Source: Mesostigma viride
Taxonomy: Eukaryota > Streptophyta > Mesostigmatophyceae > Mesostigmatales > Mesostigmataceae
Length of the DNA stretch: 38,152 nt
Direction of reading: 5' to 3'
Assembly (NCBI GenBank): GCA_009746045.1
Contig: RPFO01000605.1
Span: forward strand, 52,501 to 90,652
Shown: piece by piece, positions 8,867-19,340 of the stretch
Layout: each line of letters starts with the position of its first letter
How positions within the stretch are numbered: position 1 is the first letter of the stretch
Position numbers and translations under genes: made by a program
The notes under the pieces: generated by a model
Told to the model about the DNA's origin: nothing
Database searches by the model: none
Seen by the model: the letters and a program-made list of their open reading frames with translations, nothing else

Positions 8867-10580
8867 CACTTGAGCCTAGCCACACCCTCACAATCATTGT
8901 ACCAGTCATGGTCAAGTTAGGCCAGTTCACCATGCTGGGGCCCAGCACATGCCCTCTTGGTCCAATCTTGTCCCCAACAGCAGCGAGGGTGGGTGGGTGG
9001 GAACTACAAAAAGGCCTCCCTACGTTCACCACACCGCTCTCAAGTACGTGTGAAACTGAATAATAAAGCCCATGCTCTCAAGGCGCCGCGCCCCCCTCAA
9101 AAGGGCGGTCACGGTTGACAGTAGGCACTAGTACCGGCGCACCGCCGGTCCTCTCCCACTCTAGTTGTACGTAACACAAGCACCTCACATGGTGAAGGTG
9201 ACGTACGCTAGAGCTACGCTAGACAGGCGGCAGATCGGCCCCCTTTGAGCCCGCCGCAACGTAACCATAAAATGAGTAGATAGCTCAAAAAGTATGCGTC
9301 TATGACCGAACAGGTGTCCATAATTATTGATCTTTTACATGTACCGGAGGGGCCAGGTGACACCGCGAATAGCCATTGTTTTCATACACAGTTATAAAGC
9401 AAGTTTGATTAACAAGCAATCATGAAATTTTTTATAACCATAAGCTGTGGGCGGGCTGGTGAGAACAGCAAGTGGCCTGCTATTCTTATTTCTGTGGATA
9501 ATATCCGATAGAAGGTGCATTCATGGTTGTCCGGGGCCTGCAAGGGGTCTGAGCCACACATTGGAAGGCCACTTGTTGGTGCGTCTGTGTGGCTTCTTTT
9601 ACTAGTCTTGAAAATTGTGCAGAAGAGAAGTCTGCGAATGAATCCTTTTTGTGTTGTTTGCCATTTTTTTAAATATATAATGTTGGCAGTGTTAGACGCA
9701 TGTAATGGAAGGGCACGCGTGCAACGCTGCCCGTGAGGTGCTGGCAGCAAGGCGCAACTTTGACTGCTTTCTCTCGTCACGGTTGTCCATCTTTGGTGGA
9801 TACGTAGTACCATTCAAAGCCGCCACTGCTGTTTGGGATTGGCACATGGTGAAGTGTGGTGAACAATTTGCACATGGCTCTCATACTGCGGCTCTCTTAC
9901 TATTTGTTGGGTTGGATTGTGAAAATGTTGTATCAGCACATATCCCATGGATATGCCGCAGTGCCGCCCCTGCTGGTGTATTTTACAGCTCTCTCAACTA
10001 ACTTCGTGAATCTTTTGTACTTGATGGATGCATCATTGTCGCTCACTGCATGCAGCTGCCGCGGCTGCCAATCGTTGCAGAGGCCGTGGACAACCAGGTG
10101 CCCTTCTAAATGGTCATGACTCGCTGTGTCATAGGAAATGGCCTCGATTGATGCGCCGTGTTGTCTCTGGCCCAATAGTCGCAACCTTTTGGCAGGCAGT
10201 GGGTACCTTGTTTCACTGGTACCAATGTAAATGCATGGTTCCAAAACATCGTATTGCGCATTCTATTGCAGTGAACTGCAACCTTTTGTCAGGCAGTGGG
10301 TACCTTGTGGCCGATGACTTGACCAAGGGTACAACATGGTCTCACTGACCAGTACCTATGTAGATGCACGGTCCCGATGTTCAGCATGCATGCTTTCCTT
10401 TACGAAGGAGCAGTGATCATTGTGCATTTAGCTGGAGATCTGATGTACATGTAGTTTCCCCAACTAGTGCTCGCATTTCATTGGGCAGCCACAGCCATAT
10501 CTTTTTTCGAAAGTGGCCAAGTGCTCCCCCTAGCTGCCGGGAAAGGTGCACATTAAAACGGTTTATATGGACAAATTAAT
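8867..10580. other. Unassigned intergenic region
   Basis: No coding family is recognised on either strand; the frames of 60-130 codons lack family motifs. AATAATAAAG near 9060 could serve as a polyadenylation-like site. A diverged direct duplication of about 91 bp spans 10188-10375, the shared words being CAACCTTTTG, CAGGCAGTGGGTACCTTG and ATGCA-GGT. Confidence 0.5.
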
Positions 10581-10589
10581 GTCAATTTT

Positions 10590-11045
10590 TTGGTCAACGC
10601 GCGCCATCGGTCATCGCCACCTTCAGCGCCCCCACACTCCAGCCCGAAGCTGACCGCTGTCACTGCCTGCGCAGTGACGACTGTCAGTGCCATCGCATTG
10701 ATCTCCAATCTTATTGGTTTCTTCATCGACAATAACATCGCCATCCTGGGAATCCAAGAACACCGGTGCACTGCATCGGCTCGCGAACCGACCGCCCTTG
10801 CTGCTGACGACATCGACGGCTGGCGGTTTTATTATGGAGGCAGCGACGGCACCGGGAACGGGGGCGTCGGTCTCCCCTGCTCCCCGCTCGCCGTACGCCA
10901 CATGGGTGAACCCCAGCTGGTCAATTAACGCTCGCCTCCTCATGGCCACCTTCCATATTCGGTGGAGGGCCACTCAACCTACGCCCTGACGGTGGGCATT
11001 GCCGGTTACGCACCACACATATGTGCCTCCAACCATCCCGCCACA
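10590..11045 (+). pseudogene. Decayed LINE-type (APE/EEP) endonuclease fragment
   Basis: One frame reads ISNLIGFFIDNNIAILGIQE then HRC, and after about 30 residues WRFYYGGSDGTGNGGVGL. That is the order of motifs in the endonuclease/exonuclease/phosphatase domain of non-LTR retrotransposons: the I-x-G-IQE-hR catalytic Glu block, then the aromatic/glycine GGVGL strand. Similarity continues in other frames (SINARLLMATF, then HSTYALTVGIAGYAPH), so at least two frameshifts separate the pieces. No reverse transcriptase follows. It appears to be a 5'-domain fragment without function. Confidence 0.6.
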
Positions 11046-11560
11046 ATGCCAGCACCCTCCACCCCGCCTAACTCCCACTCGCCCCACGAGTTCCCCTGCC
11101 TGTTCCATACCCACCCCACCCCCAAGTATACGTTACAGACATCCACATGCCCCTATCCATCCCCACCTGACTACGGACCACTCTCACCCCCACACTGAGG
11201 TCCCCCACTTGTAACACCGTAATACCGCCCTCCTCCCCAAACCATACGATGACCCACCCGACCATCCACCTTGAGTCCTCCCTAACCAACCTATGTGACT
11301 ACCACCCTTCCGTATTACCTCCACCACCTTCCACACCAAGGAAGCAAACCACCTACTTAACCACCCTACCGCCCGTCGATCCGCCCCACAACGAGGTTCC
11401 CCTACACCACTGCACCCCGCCCACCCGGCCTGGCACCCCCCGCTGCCCCAACATACGATGACTCCACCCCACCATCCACGTGAACCATGATCGCCAACCC
11501 CGGCCACCCCGGCCTCCGGGGCAACCAACCAGTTGTCCACTCAACCATAACTGACACTGC
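11046..11560. repeat. C-rich low-complexity region
   Basis: The plus strand is C/A-rich with irregular CCACCC, CCCACC and CCCCAC words and no fixed period. Open frames in it give Pro/His/Thr-rich or Gly/Trp-rich strings without family resemblance. It may be a degraded minisatellite following the LINE fragment. Confidence 0.5.
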
Positions 11561-12226
11561 TGCACCGACCACCGGGGCGTCCCCAACATCTACTGCTCCA
11601 ATTTTGGTACTTTTGAAATTCCATGCCTGGAGCGCAAAGTTTGCAATATATGTGCCGTTTGTAGCTCTAGCTCTATAATAACCTGACCAACCCCGCATTC
11701 CTCAAAGTAGCACTTGTTGCCTATTCTCATTATGCGAATCACATGATTAGGATCTGCTTCACGATTGCTATTGCTCGAGATTCAATTAAGAATGATTGAG
11801 ATCAATAAATGATGAACCAAATAAACCAAATTAGGCCACTTGACAAGTTCATGATCCATTTAAATTGTACAATTAAGCGATTAATTAATTCATAAATCAT
11901 ACATTACATGGGATACCCCCGTCGACGAGCTAGTGGTACGTACAATGAAACATTTGAGTTTGTAACATGTCTCCATGGATATATACATGTATGCTGGACC
12001 TCGCGCATCTCAGCCCTCTAAGAAATGTTATTTGAACTCAGGTCTAGATCTAAATATATACATGATCTGGATAATATTATACACTTCCTTAAAAGAGCAT
12101 GAATCGAGCTTTACAATTCAGGACAAGGAACTCGTTTGCAAATCACGGCTGAAAGGCAAGTGCTCACAACGAAGCACGTGCTCTCAAGGCTGTCCACCTC
12201 GTCCAACCAAGCCCGGGCGAGCTGGC
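11561..12226. other. AT-rich spacer downstream of transposase-like gene
   Basis: Nothing coding is recognised. This is where the 3' terminus of the minus-strand transposon would be expected. I looked for a terminal inverted repeat against 15.6-16.7 kb and could not identify one by eye. Confidence 0.4.
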
Positions 12227-15200
12227 CTACTCAACAGGTCTCTTCTTGGCCAAGTTCGTGAGCCGTTTCTCGACGTCTGTCGGAATGGTCAAGATGGCCT
12301 GGCGATTGTTAGCTGGGTTGACAACAATGGTGTGTTCGAACCCCGCGTCCATGCACAGGTAGCAATTGACCAAGTTTGGCTGTTCAGCTTGCGCATCGGC
12401 GTCCATTTTGAACATCGTCGCCATACCCGGAAATCTGTCCCAGTAGCGCACCCCCACCACCCATTGTCCCTTACGGAACAACTCCCTATCGACCTTGCCG
12501 TTTCTGTCGGCCACTCGCCTCACGAAAGTAGCGGCCACCTGATAAGGCTCCTGCAAGACTTCCGCTAGCCAATATGGATGATCTGGATCGTGGGACTCAT
12601 CACCAGAGTAGGACTCGACGGCAAAAATGTCTCGCAGCTTCAGTCTCCTTCCCATCATCGTCCTCTCTGCCTGTAGTCTGTTCAGTCGCGTCCCTGCGTG
12701 CCCCCCTTGTCCGTTTGGGTTCCTTTGCACTGGCTCCCCCAGTTTGTGGAGCTTCATCCGAGCACCTCCCACATTCCAGCCGTCCATGTCGGTCCACTCC
12801 TTTCGACAATCCCACCACCTTTCCTCGGCGCACGCACCGCCACAATAGCAGGAATACTGGCGCAGCATTAAGCGCGTCACATTCGACTTGTCCATGCGCC
12901 ACCAGTGCGCCTTCTTCACTCCTTTGATTTCGCCGCGCCCTGGGCTGTAAGGAAGCACCTGCGCGTCGAAGACAAGATTTGCACAAGGGAAAGTTGAAGT
13001 TACGAGACCATCGAGCTAGTTGTGTTTTATTAAGCACTCCTGATCGCCAGGACTCCAAGAACGCCCTAGAAACGACGGCCGGCGTAACTATTCCCTGAAC
13101 GAGGACTGTACACTTAATTACCTCGGGGAACTCGAAGAAGTTACGCCTGGTCGTTGTGGTCCCGCCCACCGCCCCCGACGCCAGATTCTCCACCAACTGG
13201 GCGGCCGTCTGTTTGTCCTGGTTCTCTTCCCTGATGTGCCACCTCCTCAACATGCACTTCACAGTCCCACCAGCTCCATCCACCTCCCCCTTTCCGTGCT
13301 GCTCCCCAAAGTAATTCCACTCAAATGACTCCAGGTGCGGATCCTCCGTCAGCAGCCGGGCCACTTCCGCGATCACATTCCTTGACTTGAACTGCATGGA
13401 GCAATTGTCCGACCACCCAATGAAGCGCTTCACCTCTACCCCTTCTGACCGTAGTGTCGCCAGGATTTTGAGGATAGCAAAACGGAGGGCCCGCCCGTCC
13501 CTTTTCATTCCGCCCTGTCCGATGAAGTGAAACTCCCTTCTCACGACCTTTCCCGACGCTGGATCCAAGTAGCGCACGATCCAGGGCATAAGGACGAATG
13601 TGACTGGATGCCAATACTGTGCTTGGAGATTGTGATAGGTGTAAGACTGGTAGTTCTCGGCGTAATCTGTGTGGCATACAAGGTCCCCCACCCGCATCCT
13701 TGAGAGACATTCCTTGGAGGCGTCCGCTTGCCACCACGCGTTGAAGCAATGCTGGATGAAGTCCGGCCACTTGTCCACAATTGCCTCCTTTAGCTCCGTT
13801 GGTGTGGACTTGACGTCGACTTGCGTCAATCGCTGCCCACCAGCCTTTGCGATCTCGTCACAGTCGTCCTGCATATGCGCAGTGTGCACATACAGAAAAG
13901 ACATCAACTTCGACCCACCAATGACCTGTAGAAAGAAAAAAGACAGGACCTCAGGAAAAATTGAAAAAGAAACGCCTTGGGGCGCAACCACTCCACTAAA
14001 AATTACCTCTGGCCCAAGAACTTCAGGAAACATTGCAAAAGAAACGCCTTGGGGCGCAACCACTCCACTAAAAATTACCTCTGGCCCAAGAACCGCACCC
14101 GGCGGCACATCCTGCATCTCGTATCTGGTCCATGAAATCAGGTGGTTGGAAGCCTCCTCCCGTTCGCATAACATGAAGTTCCGAATTCCACACTTGGGAG
14201 CCAGGCAAGTGCCCAACACACAAGCCTTACGCCGGATCGAGCAAACCCCCAACTCCTCGCCCAGGTCATGATCGGGCACCCCTTCCTCGTCGTCCAGCAC
14301 CCTCCCATGCATGGGCAGATCCTCAAGTTCGCCCTGAAAAGGCTGAACCTGCGGCCGCGACGACCCCACAGACGACCTCGAACCTCCCCCCTCCCTCATC
14401 CCCTCCACCTCACAAGTAAACTTGTTCACCCACTCTGTCGTGTGAGTGGCTTTGAAAATGGAACATGTGGGCACGGACGACCCCACGTCGAGCTGGCTAC
14501 CATGATCGCACGCGTGGCATTCAGGTCCGCACTCGCATCTGGCATGAAAAGTTGCACGAAATTTGGCCAACCCCCCAACCATGGACTGCATGGTAGTGTG
14601 GTGCTGGCATGCGCACAAGTTCCGCATTTTCCACCGCCCCTTGACGCATGCGGGCATATGCTTGCAAAAAGTAGTGTATCCCACATGAACTGTGCTCTTC
14701 TGATTCGTGCGTAGCATTGACATCCCTGCCTCCGTCTCCAAAATCACCTGATTTCCCCCCCTCACACCCTCCTCTCCCTCCCCCCCCCCCCTCCCTACTG
14801 TCCATCCGCCGCGGTGGCTTCAACTCCGGATGGCGGGAAATGAACACTTCGTAAATCTTCGACTTGGAGACAGTATAGTAGCGCGCACCCTCCGAAAACG
14901 CTAGTGTATGTTTGTAATCCTTTCTTGTCCATTCACAATGAACATCCTTCATGTTCGGAGACGCCCGCGTCAAGTTATCATCCCTCCAGCACGCTTGTAT
15001 CAGGGCAATGACTTCCGTCGGAAGCTCGTCTTTCCTCCTCCTCCTCTCTGGCGCACTCATCAAAAGGTCGTCCTCCCCTTCTTCCATTCCATCCCTGTGA
15101 CCCCGAACAGTTGCGACAAAGCGCCTGTCAATCCCGAACGCGCGCTCCACAATCCTGTCCGGGACGCCCTCCATTGCCTTCGTAACAAGTCCACACAAGG

Positions 15201-15432
15201 CCCACCTAAGCCCACGATCCTTCTCAGATGTTCCCAAGTCGCCAAAAGCCTTCTTGATGGTATCCCGAAGAGATTCCGCCCAACTTTCAGGAAGCCCGTC
15301 GTCACAGTTCTTCCTCTTCTTAATGCCGTTGCTCTCCGCCACCATGGCATTTAGTCTTGAAGCTGCGCAAGACAGAACCTCCGCGCTCATCTCTGGCGTC
15401 CTGTGGTTGTTTGCTTTCACGCGTTCCGCCAT
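12227..15432 (-). CDS. Transposase-like protein of a eukaryotic DNA transposon (multi-exon, probably frameshifted)
   Basis: Read on the minus strand, exons are 15432 to about 14800, about 14790-14079, 13925-13122 and 12958-12227. The third exon carries CHTDYAENY (about 13650-13673), GWSDNCSMQFKSR (WSDN at 13404-13415) and FGEQHGKGEVDGAGGTVK (about 13250-13305). The same layout (D-F/Y-AENY ... SDxxxxQFK ... HGK-x-x-x-DGxGG) is found in an uncharacterised repetitive protein family in cnidarian, arthropod and algal genomes. The spaced Asp/Asp/Glu residues suggest an RNase-H-fold DDE nuclease (inference; I cannot name the superfamily). The N-terminal exon is Lys/Arg-rich and probably DNA-binding. 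Exon 2 has Cys clusters (CECGPECHACDHG) suggesting zinc binding. The last exon has YSCYCGGAC and a possible chromo/Tudor-like part (YWLAEVLQEPYQV). The frame changes across a 12-C run at 14780-14791. The frame is also open upstream of 15432 to about 15535 (WSDKYIENKGYKIAND), so the N-terminus may be longer. Confidence 0.65.
12959..13121 (-). other. Transposase intron 3
   Basis: The donor on the minus strand is CCCGAG/GTAATT and the acceptor GCGCAG/GTGCTT. Splicing joins NFFEFPE to VLPYSPGRGEIKGVKKAHWW and restores one frame. The intron contains one copy of the 19-bp CGGCCG-centred motif (13071-13089) that is clustered at 15.7-16.3 kb. Confidence 0.7.
13926..14078 (-). other. Transposase intron 2, with a 72-bp donor duplication
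   Basis: The donor is CCAGAG/GTAATT and the acceptor TTTCTACAG/GTCATT. Length is 153 nt, a multiple of three without stop codons, so unspliced RNA would still be open (adding VIFSGVVAPQGVSF twice). The exon end TTCTTGGGCCAGAG with its donor and about 58 bp of intron is present twice in tandem (about 13950-14090), giving two identical candidate donors 72 bp apart. Confidence 0.75.
14766..14800 (-). other. Probable frameshift at a homopolymer run
   Basis: Coding sequence before this point (...VFISRHPELKPPRRMDS) is in one frame and after it (ILETEAGMSMLRTNQKS...) in another. Between them is a run of 12 C on the plus strand (14780-14791). A one-base length change would merge the frames through a Gly/Glu-rich linker. 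It could be polymerase slippage, a sequencing error or a real inactivating mutation. A short intron here is an alternative, but I see no good GT-AG pair. Confidence 0.6.
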
Positions 15433-15721
15433 GATAGGAAAGATGTCATTGGCAATTTTGTACCCCTTGTTCTCGATGTACTTGTCGCTCCAGGACCGCG
15501 AAGTGCAGGCTCCCGGTCGTCATTGGACAAGGGACGCGAACCGTCGGAAACGGCCCCCCGCCCCGATCGCGCCATCAGACTTTGGTCAGACGGCAGCTGA
15601 TTTTTTTCGCCTCTTAATCCCGCGGCACCGAAAGCCCTGAGGATGAGTAATGATAAATAATCACCATTAAAGACACGACGAAAACGATGGGCATCAAACA
15701 AGAACGACAAGCGTCATTAAT

Positions 15722-16275
15722 AACGCCGGCCGGCGCAACTGGATACATGTAAACCATACAAAAGTGATTTTATGAAACACATACAGTTTGTCATTAATAA
15801 CGACGGCCGGCGTAACTCGGGCGCAATTAAAAACCATTAAGAAGCAACTCAGGATATGCAGGCAGAAATCCTTCAGGTGTAAAAAAGATGTACAAACACA
15901 CTTTTGGTAATGGGGCCTGATTGCGCAACTGCAAGATACCATTGGAAACGCCGGCCGGCGCAACTGGATGCATGTACATAAACCATACAAAAGTGATTTG
16001 CACAAAACCCCTACAATTTGTCATGAGTAACGACGGCCGGCGTAACTCGGTTGCATTTGAAAACCACAAAGAAGCAACTCAGGTAGTGAAGGCGGAAATC
16101 CCAGAGGTGATAAAATGTTTACCAACACAAAATGTTGATAAGCGTGCAAGCTTTTGCAAGTGCGCGCAAGATACCATTGGAAACGCCGGCCGGCGCAACT
16201 GGAACACCAAAACAAAAAACTTGATTTGCACGAAACCCATTCAGTTCGTCATGGATAACGACGGCCGGCGCAACT
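15722..16275. repeat. Cluster of alternating palindromic 19-bp motifs (about 230-bp dimeric repeat)
   Basis: Two motif forms alternate strictly: AACGCCGGCCGGCGCAACT (15722, 15947, 16182) and AACGACGGCCGGCGTAACT (15799, 16029; a CAACT hybrid at 16257). Both contain a CGGCCG dyad; the first has the 12-bp palindrome CGCCGGCCGGCG. Spacing alternates at about 77, 148, 82, 153 and 75 bp. The sequences between are also repeated: one spacer has ACCATACAAAAGTGATTT, the other GAAGCAACTCAGG and a trailing GCAAGATACCATTGGA. So it is a decaying tandem array of a dimer, upstream of the transposase-like gene. Confidence 0.85.
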
Positions 16276-16560
16276 TCATGGCACTCACCACTTTCACCAA
16301 ATGCCATGTCGCCATTATATTGAGGAAAGCGAAGTATGCCCACTTGAAGCTGTGGTCTGCAGAACATTGACACAAAATATGCATGGTATTTCAAGCAATG
16401 AATGCTATGTGTCAGGCATCAATGTCTTTATTGTATCCAAATGTGGTTAGGACGGAGGTTTACATTGGTTGCTATTTTAAGACAATGGCGTATAACCAAA
16501 CATTGCACACACTCAAGAGTGTACTTATGCTGAACTGGAAAGGAACATTAAACCCCAATA
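16276..16560. other. Unassigned spacer
   Basis: Nothing recognised on either strand between the motif cluster and the AT tract. Confidence 0.4.
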
Positions 16561-16740
16561 AGGTAGATATTTTTCTTTTACATTTTAATTTTTTATATAC
16601 TACTTTATATAATATTATATTATATTATATTATGCTATATTATGTTATATGAAATAACATTAAAATTAACATAAAATTAAAATTATATATTAATTATAGT
16701 ATATTATATAATTTATATTATATATTATATTCACGATGCT
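16561..16740. repeat. AT-rich tract with TATAT(T) repeats
   Basis: Almost pure A/T, with TTATA-type units around 16600-16645 and again at 16690-16730. No coding content. Confidence 0.8.
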
Positions 16741-17370
16741 CTGTGTATTAATGACATATCAGACACACCTACATCACATCGCCTTGATGTTTCCGTTGTA
16801 TGGGTCCGGTCGGGCGTTGGTAGCTGGTCGACAACAATTCTACATTTCCTAAAAAAAAATGCGACCGTGCCTACATTCGAAGGCGCGCTGTGGCTGACCT
16901 GAACTATCGGTGAACACCTCGGCGTCACTTGACCGGCCTAGGTTGACATTTCGGCAGAGTAACGCTGCTTAAAGGATCATTGCGTAGTTCGCGCGATTTG
17001 GCTCTTTATATATGTTTTTGGAGACGACGAGCAAGCATCCGATTGGTCAGCCAATTCCTGTCCAGTCCTCGGACAGTGTCCAATCCGGTGCTTGGGATCC
17101 AGAAAACGTGCTCGAGCCTGGCCACTCTGTCGCGGGCGCCGCGCTAGTGGCGTCGCGCCCAAACCTGACCAGGCCATAGGAAAGGGCGGGGGCGAATGCA
17201 AGAATTATTGTTATATCCTGACCTGTCCTGGGGAAGGTCCGGGGCGAATGCAAGAATTAATATACCTGCGTATGCAACCAACACGGCCGATCCACATACA
17301 TAATCCGACTGAGCTGGACGGTACGGACCAAATTTCGGTGCAAATTGAGGCCCAAAAGCTATGTCGGCAT
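16741..17370. other. Left flank of the foldback-like element
   Basis: No gene is recognised. A short direct duplication (GGGGCGAATGCAAGAATTA) occurs near 17187 and 17232. At 17017-17038 the sequence TTTGGAGACGACGAGCAAGC has an inverted counterpart at 33958-33975. Arm homology may therefore once have extended to here, with about 245 bp more sequence on the left between this patch and the main arm. Confidence 0.5.
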
Positions 17371-18287
17371 GGTGCGCGCACCCCTTGCGGTAGGGGCCAT
17401 GGCGACTGCCTTTAGACGAAACGTGACAAATCTGGCACGCGGAAAGCAGAAATGCTCGATTGTTGGAGAAAATTAGTTACTGATTCTAATTTATGGCGGG
17501 ATGGTTGCGATCTATAATGTCGCGGGCTTTTTTTCTTTGCCATCGGCAGGGGGGGTCCGGCCTGAATTTCTGTCGGGATGAATAAAGTATATTGGATGCC
17601 TGCCGGGTTGATTGTCGATTGTTGCCAGTTTTGATGGTCGTAAGGAAAGCTAGTTTAATGATGTTTCTAAAGCCGTAAAAATTCCCGCTGCTATCTTTAC
17701 CTTTCCCGTCATTTTGCGGTAAGATAACATTAGCCCTGCGCGATGCGTACTGCCCAACCACTCCATGAAAGGGTGGACTTTCTTGTGCGCCTGGGCACGA
17801 ATAAATGCCCGTTATGGTACGTTCTTGTGTTAAACGTCTTAAGCTTGCGTTTTCCTGCTTTCTTACCTCGTTGAGCGTAAGCTTTTTGCCTTCTTTCCGG
17901 CCAGATGCAGCCAGAAAGTTGCGGGTCCTGGCGCTGCATCGCTGGATTCCTGGGTGTCTTTTAGCTAGTTAATCGTCTGTGACGTGGCTGGCTTTCTGCA
18001 GCGCGTGGCCCGCAACCTGTCGGGAAGGTGTAATGCTTTTATTTCCATGCTTCTCTGAAATTTCTTTTGCTTTATAGACAGTTGTGTTCGAGGAAATTCA
18101 CGCGGTCTTCCTAAGCAGCGGCATCATTTTCCCCAGACACTGACGAGCTGGCACCTGTCTCCTAAAGAGAGCGGCTCGTGCTTGTTAGAAAGGAGGCAGT
18201 GTGCATTTTGCGGGACACAATGCTTTGGTGGCACATGCGTCAGGTAGGCTGTTCCAATGGTCTCTTCACCTTTCCCACTGAGTAAAT

Positions 18288-18308
18288 GTTAGCATTTGTC
18301 ATGCTAAC
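18288..18308 (-). other. Stem-loop in left arm
   Basis: GTTAGCAT and ATGCTAAC form a perfect 8-bp stem with a 5-nt loop. The same hairpin is kept in the right arm at 32937-32957, about 50 bp downstream of the TATA-like word. Confidence 0.6.
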
Positions 18309-18358
18309 CAGAGCAGCTAGCCACAGGTTGGCTGGATAAAAAGTCAGCTTATTTTCTC

Positions 18359-18366
18359 TTTATATA
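18359..18366 (-). promoter_or_regulatory. TATA-like box in left arm, pointing outward
   Basis: On the minus strand this reads TATATAAA in the context GCAGTATATAAAGAGAAAA, identical to the right arm. It could drive outward transcription of the arm. Sequence-only call; TATA-like words are frequent. Confidence 0.35.
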
Positions 18367-18581
18367 CTGCGTGTGTGGTCCTCCACGTGTCCGGCTTGTT
18401 GGGCATTTTGGAAGAGGGTTTATAATGTGTTGTTGGGTGGAACAACTTGGTTGTTGGCACAAAATCACACATTATTAGCCTGAGATAGGCATGACATATG
18501 CTGCTCAGGCGTGTCGTCCTACCAGCCTTGTTGTTAAGGGTAGACTCACAAGGCTGGCTGTGCCGATGGAGGGGTGGGGCG

Positions 18582-19082
18582 TGCTAGCCCCCCCCCACAC
18601 CCACGCATGCATGCTAGCCCACCCCCACACCCACGCATGCATGCTAGCCCCGGCCCCGGCCCCCCCACACCCACGCATGCATGCTAGCCCCCCCCACACC
18701 CACGCATGCATGCTAGCCCACACTCACACCCACGCATGCATGCTAGCCCACCCCCACACCCACGCATGCATGCTAGCCCCCCCCACACCCACGCATTCAT
18801 GCCAGCCCCCCCCACACCCACGCATGCATGACAGCCCCCCCCACACCCACGCATGCATGCTAGCCCCCCACACACCCACGCATGCATGCCAGCCCCCATA
18901 CACACCCACGCATGCATGCCAGCCCCCCCCACACTTACGCATGCATGCTAGCCCCCCACACACACCCACGCATGCATGCCAGCCCCCCCACACACCCACG
19001 CATGCAGGCTAGCCCCCCCCACACCCACGCATGCATGCCAGCCCACCCCCACACCCACGCGTGCATGCCAGCCCACCCCTAG
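18582..19082 (+). repeat. Left 30-bp array, about 16 copies
   Basis: The unit is roughly CACCCACGCATGCATGCTAG followed by CCCCCCCACA, 29-32 bp, with C-run length and TA/CA differences. Each unit contains the palindrome GCATGCATGC. A GC-rich marker (GGCCCCGGCC) near 18650 matches one in the right array near 32590, confirming that the arrays are homologous. Confidence 0.95.
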
Positions 19083-19340
19083 CTTGAGCGTGCTTGTAAA
19101 GTTTTTGCATGGTTTATTAAAATGAGTGGAATATGTATTTATTGCATTAAATGTTAATTTTATCATGAATGAAAATGGTCAACATTGCCGAAGTGCCCCT
19201 AAATTGCTCAATATTGTGTGCTCAAGAATTCAATGAGGATTGTCATCATGGAAACCCGCACAAATTCACGATTCCGGGCATGCATGTGAAAGTATCAAGA
19301 ACAATTTTCAATTAAGAATGGTATCTCATTGTTCCATGAA
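19083..19340 (+). repeat. Left arm inner AT-rich segment
   Basis: About 258 bp matching the reverse complement of 31621-31880 almost base for base, with a small indel near the TTTTATCATGAA / TTTTTTGATCATGAA stretch. It links the 30-bp array to the 71-bp satellite in both arms. No coding frame is recognised. Confidence 0.9.

Larger units (their letters stand above)
17371..18581 (+). repeat. Left arm, unique outer segment
   Basis: This is the reverse complement of 32665-33871, nearly identical over about 1.2 kb by eye. Landmarks shared with the right arm are GACGAAACGTGACAAATCTG, CGGCAGGGGGGGTCCGGCC, the inverted TATA-like word at 18359-18366 and a stem-loop at 18288-18308. Read outward (minus strand), a 69-codon frame at 17939-17730 resembles the right-arm frame at 33303-33509, but most differences change amino acids, so selection on a protein is not apparent. 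An overlapping right-arm frame is broken here by an in-frame TAA. Confidence 0.85.

Noticed and set aside
9409-9813. 134-codon minus-strand frame
   Set aside because: No recognisable motif, ordinary chance length for this composition, and no supporting splice or promoter signal.
18491-19082. Open frames of His/Ala/Cys/Met/Pro repeats over the 30-bp arrays
   Set aside because: Period-driven translations; unit length drifts between 29 and 32 bp, so the frames shift from copy to copy.
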